NCBI RefSeq assembly: GCF_000739775.1
Contig: NZ_BBJH01000020.1
Coordinates: forward strand, 62,001-126,000
Length of the DNA: 64,000 bases
Reading direction: 5' to 3'
Source: Paraburkholderia heleia NBRC 101817
Lineage (GTDB): Bacteria; Pseudomonadota; Gammaproteobacteria; Burkholderiales; Burkholderiaceae
In this document: piece after piece, positions 35,726 through 44,906 of the stretch
How positions within the stretch are numbered: the first letter of the stretch is position 1
Layout of the letters: each line of letters starts with the position of its first letter
The notes under the pieces: model-generated
The model's input: only the letters and a program-made list of their open reading frames with translations
The model's database searches: none
Told to the model about the DNA's origin: nothing
Translations under genes and position numbers: made by a program

Positions 35726-37294
35726 ATGTCCTCACCTGCCGCAACGAGCCTGCGGCGCACGCTACTACGGCGCCTCGCCGCCCCGCTTTCGCTGCTCGCG
35801 CTGATGAGCGGCCTGATCGCCTATTGGCTCGCCTGGCAGTACACGCAGCACGTGGTCGACCGCTCGCTCGCCGACCTCGCCACGGCCATCTCCCGCCAGA
35901 TCCAGATCGCCGGCGACGATGCCGCCAGAACCGTCCCGCCGCTCGCGCAGGCGATGTTTTCCGACCCCGTCGAGCACCTCGTCTATCGCATCAGCAACGG
36001 CGAAACGGAAATCGCGGGCGACCACGACCTGCCGCTGCAGGGTACCAACGTGCGCCGCATGCATTACGCGTACGTGTTCGAAACGATCTATCAGGGCGTG
36101 ACCGTGCGCGTCGCCCAGGTACGCGTGCCGCAGGCGCATGGCAATCCTATCGTCGTGGAAGTCGGTCAGCCTGTGCATCACCGCTTTCGCATCGCGGCCG
36201 AATTTCTCGTCGCGATCATGATGCCGTTGCTGCTCCTGCTGCTCGCCGGCTGGGTCATTGTGTGGCGCGTGGTCAACCAGCAGCTCAACCCGCTCACCGC
36301 GCTCGCCGACTCGCTCAACCGCCAGACGCACACGTCGCTCGAACCCGTCGACGAGACCTACGTGCCCGTCGAGATCCGTCCGCTCACGGGCGCGCTGAAC
36401 GCGCTGCTCGGCCGCCTGAAGACCGCGCTCGACGCGCAGCGCAAGTTCATCGCCGACGCCGCGCACCAGCTGCGTACGCCGCTCACCGCAGTGAAGCTGC
36501 ACGCCGAGCAGGCCGTGAACGCACGCGAACCGCAAAAGGTCAACGACGCGGTGCGCGAGTTGCGTGCCGCGGCCGATCGCGCGGTGCGTCTGTCCAATCA
36601 ATTGCTCTCGCTCGCGCGCGCGGAGCCGGGTGAACAGGCCGCGCGCTTCGTCGATATCGACATGGCCGCACTCGCCTTCGAGACCGGCGCCGAATGGGTC
36701 CCGCGGGCGCTGGCGAGCCACGTCGACCTCGGCTTCCAGCGCCTCGACGATCCCGAAAACGACACGCCGTTGATGGTGCGCGGCAACCCCGTGCTGCTGC
36801 ACGAGGTCGTCGCGAATCTGCTCGACAACGCGCTTAAATATTTGCCGCCCGCGCGGCTCGAAGGTGCGCGCATCACCGTCACCGTTTCGCAGTCCTGCGT
36901 GCAAGGCGTGCCGATGGCCGAGATCGTCGTGGAAGACAACGGCGGCGGCGTGCCCGCTTCGCAGCAGTCGGATCTCTTCAAGCGCTTCTTCCGCGGCGAC
37001 GGCCAGAGCGAAAGCGGCGTGGATAGCGGCGCGGGCCTTGGCCTTGCGATCGTGCACGACATCATGACGCTGCACCGGGGCAGCGTGCATTACGAAGATG
37101 CGCCGGAAGGCGGCGCACGTTTCATCGTGCGCGTGCCGCTTGCGCATCGCGGCGCGCCCGGCGGCAAGGCCCCCAAAGACCGCAAGGACAACAAGGAGGC
37201 CGCCGCCTTCGAGACCGCACATCTGGGTACGGCCGACGCCGGCGAGCCGTCTCGCGAGAAGAAACCGACCCACCAGGCGAGCATCGATCTCTGA
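35726..37294 (+). CDS. Sensor histidine kinase (QseC/PmrB-like)
   Basis: Inner-membrane kinase (522 aa). Membrane segment one is at about residues 20-40 (SLLALMSGLIAYWLAW), then a periplasmic sensor region of about 120 residues, and membrane segment two (IMMPLLLLLLAGWVIVW). The phosphorylated His is in ADAAHQLRTPLTAVKLHAEQ. The ATP-lid motifs are N box NLLDNALKYLPP, VVEDNGGGVP, and G2 box SGAGLGLAIVHDI. A hydrophilic C-terminal tail of about 50 residues rich in Lys, Glu and Ala follows the catalytic domain and is not standard. ATG 35726 is chosen because it precedes the N-terminal helix; a GTG 51 bases upstream is possible. Confidence 0.92.
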   Translation: MSSPAATSLRRTLLRRLAAPLSLLALMSGLIAYWLAWQYTQHVVDRSLADLATAISRQIQIAGDDAARTVPPLAQAMFSDPVEHLVYRISNGETEIAGDHDLPLQGTNVRRMHYAYVFETIYQGVTVRVAQVRVPQAHGNPIVVEVGQPVHHRFRIAAEFLVAIMMPLLLLLLAGWVIVWRVVNQQLNPLTALADSLNRQTHTSLEPVDETYVPVEIRPLTGALNALLGRLKTALDAQRKFIADAAHQLRTPLTAVKLHAEQAVNAREPQKVNDAVRELRAAADRAVRLSNQLLSLARAEPGEQAARFVDIDMAALAFETGAEWVPRALASHVDLGFQRLDDPENDTPLMVRGNPVLLHEVVANLLDNALKYLPPARLEGARITVTVSQSCVQGVPMAEIVVEDNGGGVPASQQSDLFKRFFRGDGQSESGVDSGAGLGLAIVHDIMTLHRGSVHYEDAPEGGARFIVRVPLAHRGAPGGKAPKDRKDNKEAAAFETAHLGTADAGEPSREKKPTHQASIDL

Positions 37295-37316
37295 CGCTGC
37301 GGGTGCCAGGAAAACG

Positions 37317-37342
37317 ACAAGGGCCGCTCATGCGGCCCTTGT
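37317..37342. terminator. Hairpin terminator between convergent kinase and SET genes
   Basis: ACAAGGGCCGC and GCGGCCCTTGT form an 11-bp stem with a TCAT loop in the 79-bp gap between two convergent genes. It can serve both strands; the flanking T/A runs are short. Confidence 0.65.
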
Positions 37343-37373
37343 GCTCGATACCTGGCAACGCGCGTTGCGCCGC

Positions 37374-37880
37374 TTACTTCTTCTTTTTGCTCTTGCCTTT
37401 CGACGCTTTCGCGCCCTTCGCGGACGTGTCGCCGTCGGGCGGCGCGAGCATCGTGCCGCGGCACTTGCGGGCGCCGCAACGGCATTCGTATTCGCGCTTG
37501 AGCTTCTTCGTCTGCTTCGCGTCGATCACGAGGCCGTAGTCGTAGAAGAGCTCCTCGCCCTCGGCGATATCGCGCAGCGCGTGAATGTAGACGTGTCCTT
37601 CGATTTCCTCGGCTTCGCAGTTCGGCGCACACGAATGGTTGATCCAGCGCGCGCTGTTGCCCTTTACCTTGCCGTCGATCACGTCGCCGTCGTCGAGTGC
37701 GAAATAGAACGTGTGATTCGGTTCGTCAGGATTGTGCGGATGACGCCGCAGCGCTTCCTTCCAGGAGATGCGCTCGCCCTTGTATTCGATCAGTCGTTCG
37801 CCGGTTGCAAGCGGGACCGCCGCAAACACGCCCTTGCCGTGCACGCCCGACTGGCGCACGACGATCCTGCGTTCACTCAT
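37374..37880 (-). CDS. SET-domain protein lysine methyltransferase-like
   Basis: Protein of 168 aa made of almost nothing but a SET domain: SGVHGKGVFAAVPLATGERL (residues about 11-30), the cofactor-site motif ARWINHSCAPNCEAEEIEG, and the catalytic Tyr in GEELFYDYGL. A post-SET-type zinc motif CRCGARKC (C-x-C-x4-C) follows, completing the Cys4 site with the Cys of NHSCAPNC. The last 14 residues are very Lys-rich (GKSKKKK), like a nucleic-acid-binding tail. Expected activity: SAM-dependent methylation of a protein Lys; substrate unknown. ATG 37880 with AAGGA 8 bases upstream. The upstream 316 bp (37881-38196) contain no recognisable gene. Confidence 0.85.
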   Translation of the reverse strand: MSERRIVVRQSGVHGKGVFAAVPLATGERLIEYKGERISWKEALRRHPHNPDEPNHTFYFALDDGDVIDGKVKGNSARWINHSCAPNCEAEEIEGHVYIHALRDIAEGEELFYDYGLVIDAKQTKKLKREYECRCGARKCRGTMLAPPDGDTSAKGAKASKGKSKKKK

Positions 37881-38196
37881 TGAATGAATCCTTGTGAAGT
37901 ACTGGGGGAGACTGTGCCGGTCATGACAGGCGGCGTGGAACATGCCCTCCCGCGCGCCGCCTGCGGCTCTCTCATGAAGCCGTGCCCGGCCGGTCTGCCT
38001 GGCCTTGCGTCGGCCCCTTGCATCCAACTCTCGCGTCCCGGCTCGTCGCGCTGCGTACGCAAACGCGGCGCCCGAATGGGCGGATTGGGCGCCGCGCTCA
38101 TGCGACGCCCGGCGCGCCACAGACGGCATCGTACACGCTCGCGCCTCTTTCGTTCAACCCATATGCGCCGTGAGAAACCGCGCCGCGCCGCGTGTT

Positions 38197-39309
38197 TCAG
38201 CGCTGGCCGAGCGTCGTCTCGCCAAACAGCTTCTTCAACTCGCGCGGTTGCGAACGCCAGTATTGCGGCGGCGCGCTCACGCTCGCGCCGAGTTGCGCCG
38301 CGGCGTGCCACGGCCAGCGCGGATCGTAGAGCATCGCGCGCGCCATCGCGATCATGTCGGCTTCGCCGTCTTCGACGATCTGGTTGGCCTGCAAGGCGTC
38401 GGTGATGAGGCCCACCGCAATCGTCGTCATGCCGGTTTCTGCCTTCACCTTGCGCGCGAACGGCACTTGATAGCCGGGTTCGAGCGGGATCTTTTGCAGC
38501 GGCGACACGCCGCCCGACGACACGTCGATCCAGTCTGCGCCGCGCGCCTTGAGCGCCTGCGCGAAGACCACGGTGTCGTCAGGCGTCCAGCCGCCGTCAA
38601 CCCAGTCCGTTGCCGAAACGCGCACGCCGACCGGGCGATCGGCGGGAAATTCGGCGCGTACGGCGTCGAACACTTCGAGCGGAAAGCGCATGCGGTTTTC
38701 GCGCGAGCCGCCGTACTCGTCGCTGCGCTGGTTCGCGATCGGCGAGAGAAATTGGTGCAGCAAATAGCCGTGCGCCGCGTGGATTTCGAGGGCGTCGATG
38801 CCAAGACGCGCAGCGCGGCGCGCCGTGGCCACGAACGCATCGCGCACACGATTCAGACCCGCGACGTCGAGCGCGAGCGGCGGCGCTTCGCCCTCCTTGT
38901 GCGCGAGCGCCGAAGGCGCGTGCGGCACCCACCCGCCTTCGGCGACGGAAATCAGCTGGCCGCCTTCCCAGGGCACATGACTCGACGCCTTGCGCCCCGC
39001 GTGCGAAATCTGCATGGCGACGCGGATAGGCGAATGGCGGCGGATGGCGGCGATCACGGGCCCGAGCGCGGCTTCGGTCGCGTCGTCCCACAGGCCGAGA
39101 CAGCCCGGCGTGATACGGCCGTCGGGCTCCACAGCCGTCGCTTCGATGCAGAGCATCGCCGCGCCAGAAAGCGCCAGATGGCCAAGATGGATCATGTGCC
39201 AGTCATTGGCTTCGCCGCGCTCGGCGGAGTACTGGCACATCGGCGAAACGACGATGCGATTGGCGAGCGTCACGCCACGCAGTTCGAGCGGAGTGAAGAG
39301 CTTGCTCAT
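38197..39309 (-). CDS. NADPH:flavin oxidoreductase, Old Yellow Enzyme family (YqjM-like)
   Basis: FMN enzyme (370 aa) of the thermophilic-like ene-reductase group, reducing activated C=C bonds with NAD(P)H. The class marker Cys is in SPMCQYSAERG at residue 25; the substrate-binding His pair is in EIHAAHGYLLHQFLSP; SDEYGGSRENRMRF and the FMN-binding VGLITDALQAN are further landmarks. Length is usual (YqjM/XenA type). Physiological substrate unknown. Single gene; no convincing ribosome site before the ATG at 39309. Confidence 0.92.
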   Translation of the reverse strand: MSKLFTPLELRGVTLANRIVVSPMCQYSAERGEANDWHMIHLGHLALSGAAMLCIEATAVEPDGRITPGCLGLWDDATEAALGPVIAAIRRHSPIRVAMQISHAGRKASSHVPWEGGQLISVAEGGWVPHAPSALAHKEGEAPPLALDVAGLNRVRDAFVATARRAARLGIDALEIHAAHGYLLHQFLSPIANQRSDEYGGSRENRMRFPLEVFDAVRAEFPADRPVGVRVSATDWVDGGWTPDDTVVFAQALKARGADWIDVSSGGVSPLQKIPLEPGYQVPFARKVKAETGMTTIAVGLITDALQANQIVEDGEADMIAMARAMLYDPRWPWHAAAQLGASVSAPPQYWRSQPRELKKLFGETTLGQR

Positions 39310-39424
39310 GGGAGGTCCACGGACGGTTGGCAGAAGCGTCCGAGAATAGCACGCGCGCTATTCACGCGTTCGACAAGGAACAGGACGCCCGCACGAGGTG
39401 GATCAAGCCGGGTTCAGGCGCGGA

Positions 39425-40153
39425 TCAGGGTTGGCGCGCGGCCGTCTGTGCGTCGACGGCATCGAGCCATTCGCCGAACATGCGGCTCGCCTGTGCTTCC
39501 AGTTGAGGCCCGTGGCGCGACGTGTCGTCGCGCAGCGCGTTCACGTCCACCCCCGCGCCGGCGAGTTCGGCGGCATGACCGATCAGCCAGGGCTCGAAGC
39601 GGTCGGCGCGCACTTCGGGATGGCACTGCAGGCCGAGCACGTGCTCGCCCCATGAAAACGCCTGGTTCTCGCAGGGCGGCGTGGAAGCGAGACGCGTCGC
39701 GCCCTGCGGCAGATCGAAGGTATCGCCATGCCAGTGCAGCATGGAGGTCTCCGCGCCGTCGAGGTGCCGCAGCGGCGAGGCACGGCCGGCGTCGGTGAGC
39801 GTGAGCGGCGTCCAGCCGATCTCGGGCTGGAGCCCCGCATACACGCGAGCACCGAGCACGCGCGCAATCAGTTGCGCGCCGAGGCAGATGCCGAGCGTAG
39901 GCAGACCGGCCGCGATGCGCTTTTCGATCATCGCGGCAAGGGGAACGAGTGTGGGATAGCGCGCATCGTCGCACGCGTTGATCGGGCCGCCGAGCACGAC
40001 CATGAGCGACGCCGACAAGGGATTGAGCGCGCCGACACGGGCGAAGCCGACGTCGACGTAGCGCACGGGGCGGCCACGGTCGCCGAGCACGCGCTCGAAG
40101 CTGCCGAGGTCCTCGAAATAGACATGGCGCACAGCCAATACTTCGCGATTCAT
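39425..40153 (-). CDS. Class I glutamine amidotransferase (GMP-synthase-like)
   Basis: Free-standing glutamine amidotransferase-like protein (242 aa). The nucleophile Cys is in LGICLGAQLIARVLG, the catalytic His/Glu region in GLQCHPEVRADRFE, and the opening VVLGGPINACDD is typical. Such proteins act on glutamine or gamma-glutamyl compounds; with no synthetase partner nearby the substrate is open. The ATG at 40153 with GGGAA upstream is used; 12 extra residues from 40189 are possible. The 263-bp gap to the next gene (40154-40416) holds a GC-rich hairpin at about 40381-40403 that may end the marR transcript. Confidence 0.88.
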   Translation of the reverse strand: MNREVLAVRHVYFEDLGSFERVLGDRGRPVRYVDVGFARVGALNPLSASLMVVLGGPINACDDARYPTLVPLAAMIEKRIAAGLPTLGICLGAQLIARVLGARVYAGLQPEIGWTPLTLTDAGRASPLRHLDGAETSMLHWHGDTFDLPQGATRLASTPPCENQAFSWGEHVLGLQCHPEVRADRFEPWLIGHAAELAGAGVDVNALRDDTSRHGPQLEAQASRMFGEWLDAVDAQTAARQP

Positions 40154-40416
40154 CGGCAAATTCCCGGGTCGGCTGTGGGCGGCATGCACGTCACCGCTTT
40201 TTCACGGCGCGTGCGAACATTCGCGCCAACGGTTGTGGCAATCCACTTCCGGCAATACTTGCGAGAACTACACAAATTGCCAGGCACGCGTCTGATATAC
40301 GCGAAGTCAGACACGCAAAGTGAGCACGCCATCGACAGCGCGACGCTTTGCGTTACCGCGCGTTACATACATGGCGCGCACCGCCCGCCCATGAGGGCGG
40401 CGGCGCAGCTTCAGCC

Positions 40417-41055
40417 TTAAACCGCGAAGATCTTCCAGTTCTTCTTCTGGGTCGTCACGTCGGCCTGTTCGTAGACCGAGCAATCGAGACGCAGATCCGT
40501 GTCGGCCATGTCGATGTTCAGCAACTGGCAGTGATGCGGCGTCTTCTTCGGGTTCTTGCTCGGCTCGAAATGCGAGCAGGTCAGGCACATGCGGTGTTGC
40601 GGGCTGGTTTCCTGCGATTCGAGCAGATAAACCGTCTTGAGCAGCGTGCGATACAGCGTGGACTGCTCGTCCGCCTTCAGCGTGCCGACCGCCTTCGACA
40701 GGAAGTCGGGCCACTGCGAGGCCTTTTTCGCCGCCGTGCGGCCGCGCGAGGTGAGACGCACCGCAAGTGCGCGGCCGTCGTCGAGCGCACGGCGCTTTTC
40801 GACCAGGCCCTTGGTTTCAAGCGTGCTCACCGCGTCGCTCGTGGTCGCGGCCGTGAGGGCCGTTTCGCGCGCGATCTCGCCGAGGCGCATCGGCCCCTTA
40901 CGCTGCATCAGCAGCACGAGAATCTCGCCCTGGGTAGGCGTGAGTCCTGCCCCTTCGGCCCAGTCCCACGCCTGGCTCCGCATTGCCGTGCTAAGTCGCA
41001 GCAGGCTATGGGTCACCCGCCCGGCTGCCTGCTCTCCGTATACGCCTTCGCTCAT
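40417..41055 (-). CDS. MarR-family regulator with a C-terminal four-cysteine extension
   Basis: Protein of 212 aa. Residues 1 to about 145 are a MarR winged helix (GLTPTQGEILVLLMQRKGPM, EIARETALTAATTSDAVSTL, DGRALAVRLTSRGR). An extra module follows with Cys at 157, 160, 176 and 192 (CLTC, then Cys-x15-Cys spacing), in a basic, His-containing context, suggesting a metal site (zinc or iron-sulphur). The combination hints at a redox- or metal-sensing repressor. ATG 41055 is inferred from domain length; the ribosome site is weak and the frame is open to 41208. Confidence 0.85.
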   Translation of the reverse strand: MSEGVYGEQAAGRVTHSLLRLSTAMRSQAWDWAEGAGLTPTQGEILVLLMQRKGPMRLGEIARETALTAATTSDAVSTLETKGLVEKRRALDDGRALAVRLTSRGRTAAKKASQWPDFLSKAVGTLKADEQSTLYRTLLKTVYLLESQETSPQHRMCLTCSHFEPSKNPKKTPHHCQLLNIDMADTDLRLDCSVYEQADVTTQKKNWKIFAV

Positions 41056-41303
41056 AGTCTTTCGCTGGTTATTGGCAGCTTGCGCTGCATCGTCAGCCGC
41101 CGCTTTGACCGACGGCCTGTGGGAACGCTGGCGCCCGGTTCCCCGAGCGCCGCACCATCTCAAAATATTCCTGCAACGCCTACGCAATCGTATGCGTTGC
41201 ACTGTCATGTTTCTTGCCGCAGGTCCCGGAAACTTCCTTCAAGTCCCGGCGCCGGTGCAGCAAACCGACATTCTATGCGAGAGCGGCAAATCGCACAGCT
41301 AAC

Positions 41304-41508
41304 TTATCCAACGTGAATTGTGGATAACCCGTTGATAAGCAGGCTATTGCCTTGTGTACAGGTTCCTGGCTGCTCCCCTTCGTCGCCCCGTGACCCATGC
41401 AGGTTATCGCGGATTTCTGTCTCGAACGCAACTGGAATCTGCCCGATTGTGCCTAACCAATCATTACGTAGTCCATTGAGTTTGCAGGGAAAACGAAGGT
41501 TACCCACA
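41304..41508. other. DnaA-box-like cluster A, candidate part of the chromosome origin
   Basis: Inside the 776-bp gene-free gap 41056-41831. One perfect TTATCCACA box (minus strand, 41319-41327), flanked by TTATCCAAC (41304-41312) and a weaker TTATCAACG (minus, 41329-41337), plus single-mismatch boxes TTAGGCACA (minus, 41448-41456) and TTACCCACA (41500-41508). Immediately right (41521-41630) is an AT-rich stretch with A-tracts (CAAAAAAATAAGAA and CAAAAAAATTTGCG) that could be an unwinding element. No reading frame in the gap looks like a gene. Read as replication-origin-like; alternative: chance boxes in a long promoter region. Confidence 0.45.
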
Positions 41509-41831
41509 ACGGCGCGGGTCATTTGATCATGAATATGGACCATGTCGGAACCCTGGTCAAAAAAATAAGAACCCCCAGGTACCTCGAAGTCAGCAAAAAA
41601 ATTTGCGTCCACCTCGAAAAAAGTGGCGTCCGGAACCAACGCGCCCCGTATTTGGCCCGCTTTTCACACGCTTCTCACCCGTTTTCCGGTGCCCGAAAAC
41701 ACCAAGGGCAGCCCGAAAGCCGCCCTTGCATCCTCTTTTGCCCGCGCGGGGCGCGCTTCAGACACCTCTGGCACCCCGCGAAAATCGGTCAGTGGTCCTG
41801 TGTGTCCGCCGGCGCCCCCTTGCGATTCCCG

Positions 41832-42947
41832 TCAGGCGCGCCAGCGCAGGCACTGCTGCCGCACCGCCTCGTGCAGCGACTTTTCCTCGGCCACCACACT
41901 GCGCAGCCACGTGGCATCGTTATTCTGCGCCCGGGCGATCGTGCCGATTTCGGTGAGCGCGCGCGTCGAGCCGAGCACCTCCCCGTGCGGCGCAATCCGC
42001 TCGAGCGTGTCGAGAATGTCTTCGGAAATCGTGCGGCGCTCGCCCGTTTGCGGATTCACGCAGGTGCCGGCGAGGCCGAAGCGGCACGCCTGGAAGCGGT
42101 TGAACGTGTACACGAGATAGTCGTCCTCGAGCGGCGCGATCGGTCGATCGGTGAGCAGATGGCGCGCGAGCGTCTGGATGTAGCAGGCGATCGCGGCGGC
42201 GCGCTCGACCGAAAGCGGCGTGTCCATCACGCGCACCTCGATCGTGCCGAAGCCGGGTTTCGGGCGGATGTCCCAGTAGAAGTCTTTCATGCTGTTGACA
42301 ACGCCCGTGTGCACCATCTTCGAGAAGTACTCCTTGAACTCCTCCCAGCTCAGCACGAACGGCGCGCGGCCCGACAGCGGAAACGCGAACACGGAATTCA
42401 GTCGTGCCGAATGAAATCCGGTGTCCACGCCCTGCACATAGGGCGACGACGCCGAGAGCGCGATGAAATGCGGGATGAAGCGCGAAAGCGAGTGCAGCAG
42501 GAAGAGCGCGCTGTCCGCATCCGGGCAGCCGATATGCACGTGCTGGCCGAACACTGTGAATTGCTTCGCCAGGTAGCCGTACAGCTCGGACAGATACTGA
42601 AAGCGCGGCGTATCGACGATGCGCCGGTCGCTCCACTGCTGGAACGCGTGCGTACCGCCGCCGCACAGACCGACGTTGAGACGATCGGCCGCAGCGACGA
42701 GCACGTCGCGAATCTTGCGCAGATCGGCCACGGCCTGCTCGTGATTCGTGCAGATGCCGGTGGAGAGTTCGATCATGCTTTCGGTGATTTCGGGCGTGAT
42801 ATTGCCCGGAATCTCCTGATCTTTGACGAGGCGCATGAGATCGCTGCCCGCCTTGGTCAAATCGTAGTCGTGCGTGTTGACGATCTGCATTTCGAGTTCG
42901 ACGCCGAACGTGAACGGCTTCGAATCGACAAATGTTTCAAGTGACAT
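41832..42947 (-). CDS. YbdK-type carboxylate-amine ligase (glutamate-cysteine ligase family 2)
   Basis: ATP-grasp-like enzyme (371 aa) of the GCS2/YbdK family, proposed to join a carboxylate (often glutamate) to an amine. Landmarks: TFGVELEMQIVNTHDYDL at the N-terminus, CGGGTHAFQQWSDRRIV, QFTVFGQHVHIGCP with metal-binding His, and GTIEVRVMDTPLSVERAAAI. ATG 42947 has AGGAAA 7 bases upstream. Weak in vitro glutamate-cysteine ligase activity is known for the family; the true role is unclear. It lies next to the antiporter gene on the same strand (55-bp gap). Confidence 0.92.
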   Translation of the reverse strand: MSLETFVDSKPFTFGVELEMQIVNTHDYDLTKAGSDLMRLVKDQEIPGNITPEITESMIELSTGICTNHEQAVADLRKIRDVLVAAADRLNVGLCGGGTHAFQQWSDRRIVDTPRFQYLSELYGYLAKQFTVFGQHVHIGCPDADSALFLLHSLSRFIPHFIALSASSPYVQGVDTGFHSARLNSVFAFPLSGRAPFVLSWEEFKEYFSKMVHTGVVNSMKDFYWDIRPKPGFGTIEVRVMDTPLSVERAAAIACYIQTLARHLLTDRPIAPLEDDYLVYTFNRFQACRFGLAGTCVNPQTGERRTISEDILDTLERIAPHGEVLGSTRALTEIGTIARAQNNDATWLRSVVAEEKSLHEAVRQQCLRWRA

Positions 42948-43002
42948 GGCGTTTCCTGTCGGGGCGCCGCGCGCGAGCCGCCGGCCGCGCGCGACGCGAG
43001 AT

Positions 43003-44208
43003 TCATTTTTCGCCGCGTTCGCCGACGAGCGCAAGCGCGCGATAGACCACCCAGGGTCCGAAGAGCTGCAGCACGACGATCGAGCACAGAATGATCGCGC
43101 GCAGGCGCGGATCGAACGTCGGGTAAAGCTCGTAGGTGTCCTCGACGAGCAGCAGCGCGAGCGCCGACATGGGCGTCAAGGCGATGCCGAGCGCCATACC
43201 CTGCTTCCAGTGCAGCCCGCTCGGTTTGGCGAAGATCAGCACGCCGACGAGCTTGGCCACGAGACGGGAGACAATCAGCCCCGCCGCCGCCGCGCCGCCC
43301 ACGAGAATGTCGTGCCACTCGAAGGTGGTGAGCGTGAGCACGAACAGAATCACCGTGAGCAGCCATCCGGCCGTGCCGAAATGCTGCGGCCACAGCTGCG
43401 GACGCGGCTCCAGATTCTTCACGATGATGCCCGCGGCAAGCAGGCTCAGGATCGTCGAAAGCTTGAGCAGGTGCGCAACGGCGATCGCCAGCAGCACGAG
43501 GCCGAACAGCGCGACGAACGAATGCTCGTCCTGCGGGCTCAGCCGACGGTAAAACAGCGTGCACGCCCGGGCGAGCACGAACGCGAGAATCAGCGAGCCG
43601 ATCAGCAGATAAAGCGGCTGCAGGATCGTCGCGAACACGTTGCCGTACATTTCCTGATGCAGCCAGGTCGAGGCGAGCTTCTCCACGATCACCGCATACA
43701 TGCTGTTGAGCGCCGTGAGCGTCAGCAGGCGCTGCGTGACCTGGCCTTCCGCGCGCAGCTCGGTCTTGAGCTGGATCACCATGGCAGGCGACGTCGCCAT
43801 GGCGATCGCGGACACGACGAGCGCGATCATCGTCGGCACGGAAAGGAACAGCAGCACCGCGAGCACGAGCACGAAGGTGAGCGAGGACTCGGCAAGACTC
43901 GAAAGGATCAGCCAGGGATTGCGGCGGATCCAGCGCAGGTCGAGACGGCTGCCCAGTTCGAACAGCAGCAGGCCGAGCGCGACGTCGAGCAGCGGCCGCG
44001 CGGCCGTGCCGACATCGGCGTCGATCACGCCGAACCCGGCCGATCCGGCAATGAGCCCGATCACCCCATAGCCCGAGATCCGCGGCAAGCGCCACGCCCG
44101 ATAACAAAGCTCGCCGCACAAACCGGCGGCGAGCAGCGCGAGCCCGGCCCAGAAAATACCGTCGAGCTGCAACGGCCAGGCGGGAAAAAACGAAAACGCC
44201 GACTTCAT
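43003..44208 (-). CDS. CPA2-type cation/proton antiporter (KefB/NhaP-like membrane domain)
   Basis: Inner-membrane protein (401 aa) with about twelve to thirteen hydrophobic segments. Family landmarks: LPRISGYGVIGLIAG near the N-terminus, LLLFELGSRLDL, the core motif AIAMATSPAMVIQL, and MALGIALTPMSALALLLVED in the last helices. No TrkA-N or other regulatory domain is attached. ATG 44208 has a distant GGAG; longer frames upstream look out-of-frame. Ion specificity (K+ or Na+) unknown. Last gene before the 930-bp gap that holds DnaA-box cluster B. Confidence 0.88.
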   Translation of the reverse strand: MKSAFSFFPAWPLQLDGIFWAGLALLAAGLCGELCYRAWRLPRISGYGVIGLIAGSAGFGVIDADVGTAARPLLDVALGLLLFELGSRLDLRWIRRNPWLILSSLAESSLTFVLVLAVLLFLSVPTMIALVVSAIAMATSPAMVIQLKTELRAEGQVTQRLLTLTALNSMYAVIVEKLASTWLHQEMYGNVFATILQPLYLLIGSLILAFVLARACTLFYRRLSPQDEHSFVALFGLVLLAIAVAHLLKLSTILSLLAAGIIVKNLEPRPQLWPQHFGTAGWLLTVILFVLTLTTFEWHDILVGGAAAAGLIVSRLVAKLVGVLIFAKPSGLHWKQGMALGIALTPMSALALLLVEDTYELYPTFDPRLRAIILCSIVVLQLFGPWVVYRALALVGERGEK

Positions 44209-44906
44209 CGTGGTGGCTTCTCCTTGGCAACGACATCTTGCGTGGGATCGAATCCGGCTGTCCGACGTTAGATCGACATACGACTGGCCAACAGGCAAGC
44301 CGCGTGCCGCACGAGGCGAATGACACCTCGACTCCCCGTCCGTTGTCTGCCAGCCCTGCGCAACAATCCAGGGAGCCGGCTGGCCCGACGATACGACGAT
44401 TGGGCGAGCTGGCGCCGATATGCGCTTCCTGCGGCGAGTGCGGGCAAACAGTGTGCGGCAAAACGCTGCGGCCAAGCAGTGCGCCGGCACACGACGGTGC
44501 GGCGAACAGCCGGTACGGGCGCTTTGCGTGTGGTGTGGCTGCGCCCGCGTTGGATGAACGAACGCTGCCGTCTACCCTGAGCACTCAGATTCAGGATGAG
44601 GGGCAACCGTTCCTTGGGTACGTCGGCCGTCTGATGCGGCATTTGACGCGGAAAGAACGGCGATTGTGCCATAGCTTTTTTGCAATTGCCCCACCGCCTC
44701 GAAAGCATCGACAAAGACGGTAATAGCGTCCTCATTGTGCACTTTTGACGACGTATGCGGAAAAAATGACCGCATCGGGCAGGCCGCTTTCGTCAGGGGA
44801 TTCAAGCTCCGGCTGGATCGTGCTTGCCGGCAGCGATGGCGTCAGCTTGGGGTTTACGGTTTACCGTATGTATACGTAGTAGAAGTTAACAAGGGCCTGG
44901 ATTTCC

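Noticed and set aside
37881..38196. Possible gene in the 316-bp gap between the SET gene and the Old Yellow Enzyme gene
   Set aside because: Open frames on both strands give only low-complexity Arg/Ala/Pro sequence without a ribosome site.
41304..41639. 111-codon minus-strand frame in the gap with DnaA-box cluster A
   Set aside because: The protein has no recognisable features and the frame covers the box cluster; a regulatory reading of this DNA fits better.
44238..44735. Open frames of 150-160 codons on both strands in the gap right of the antiporter gene
   Set aside because: No ribosome site, no recognisable motif, and Arg-rich composition typical of chance frames in GC-rich DNA.
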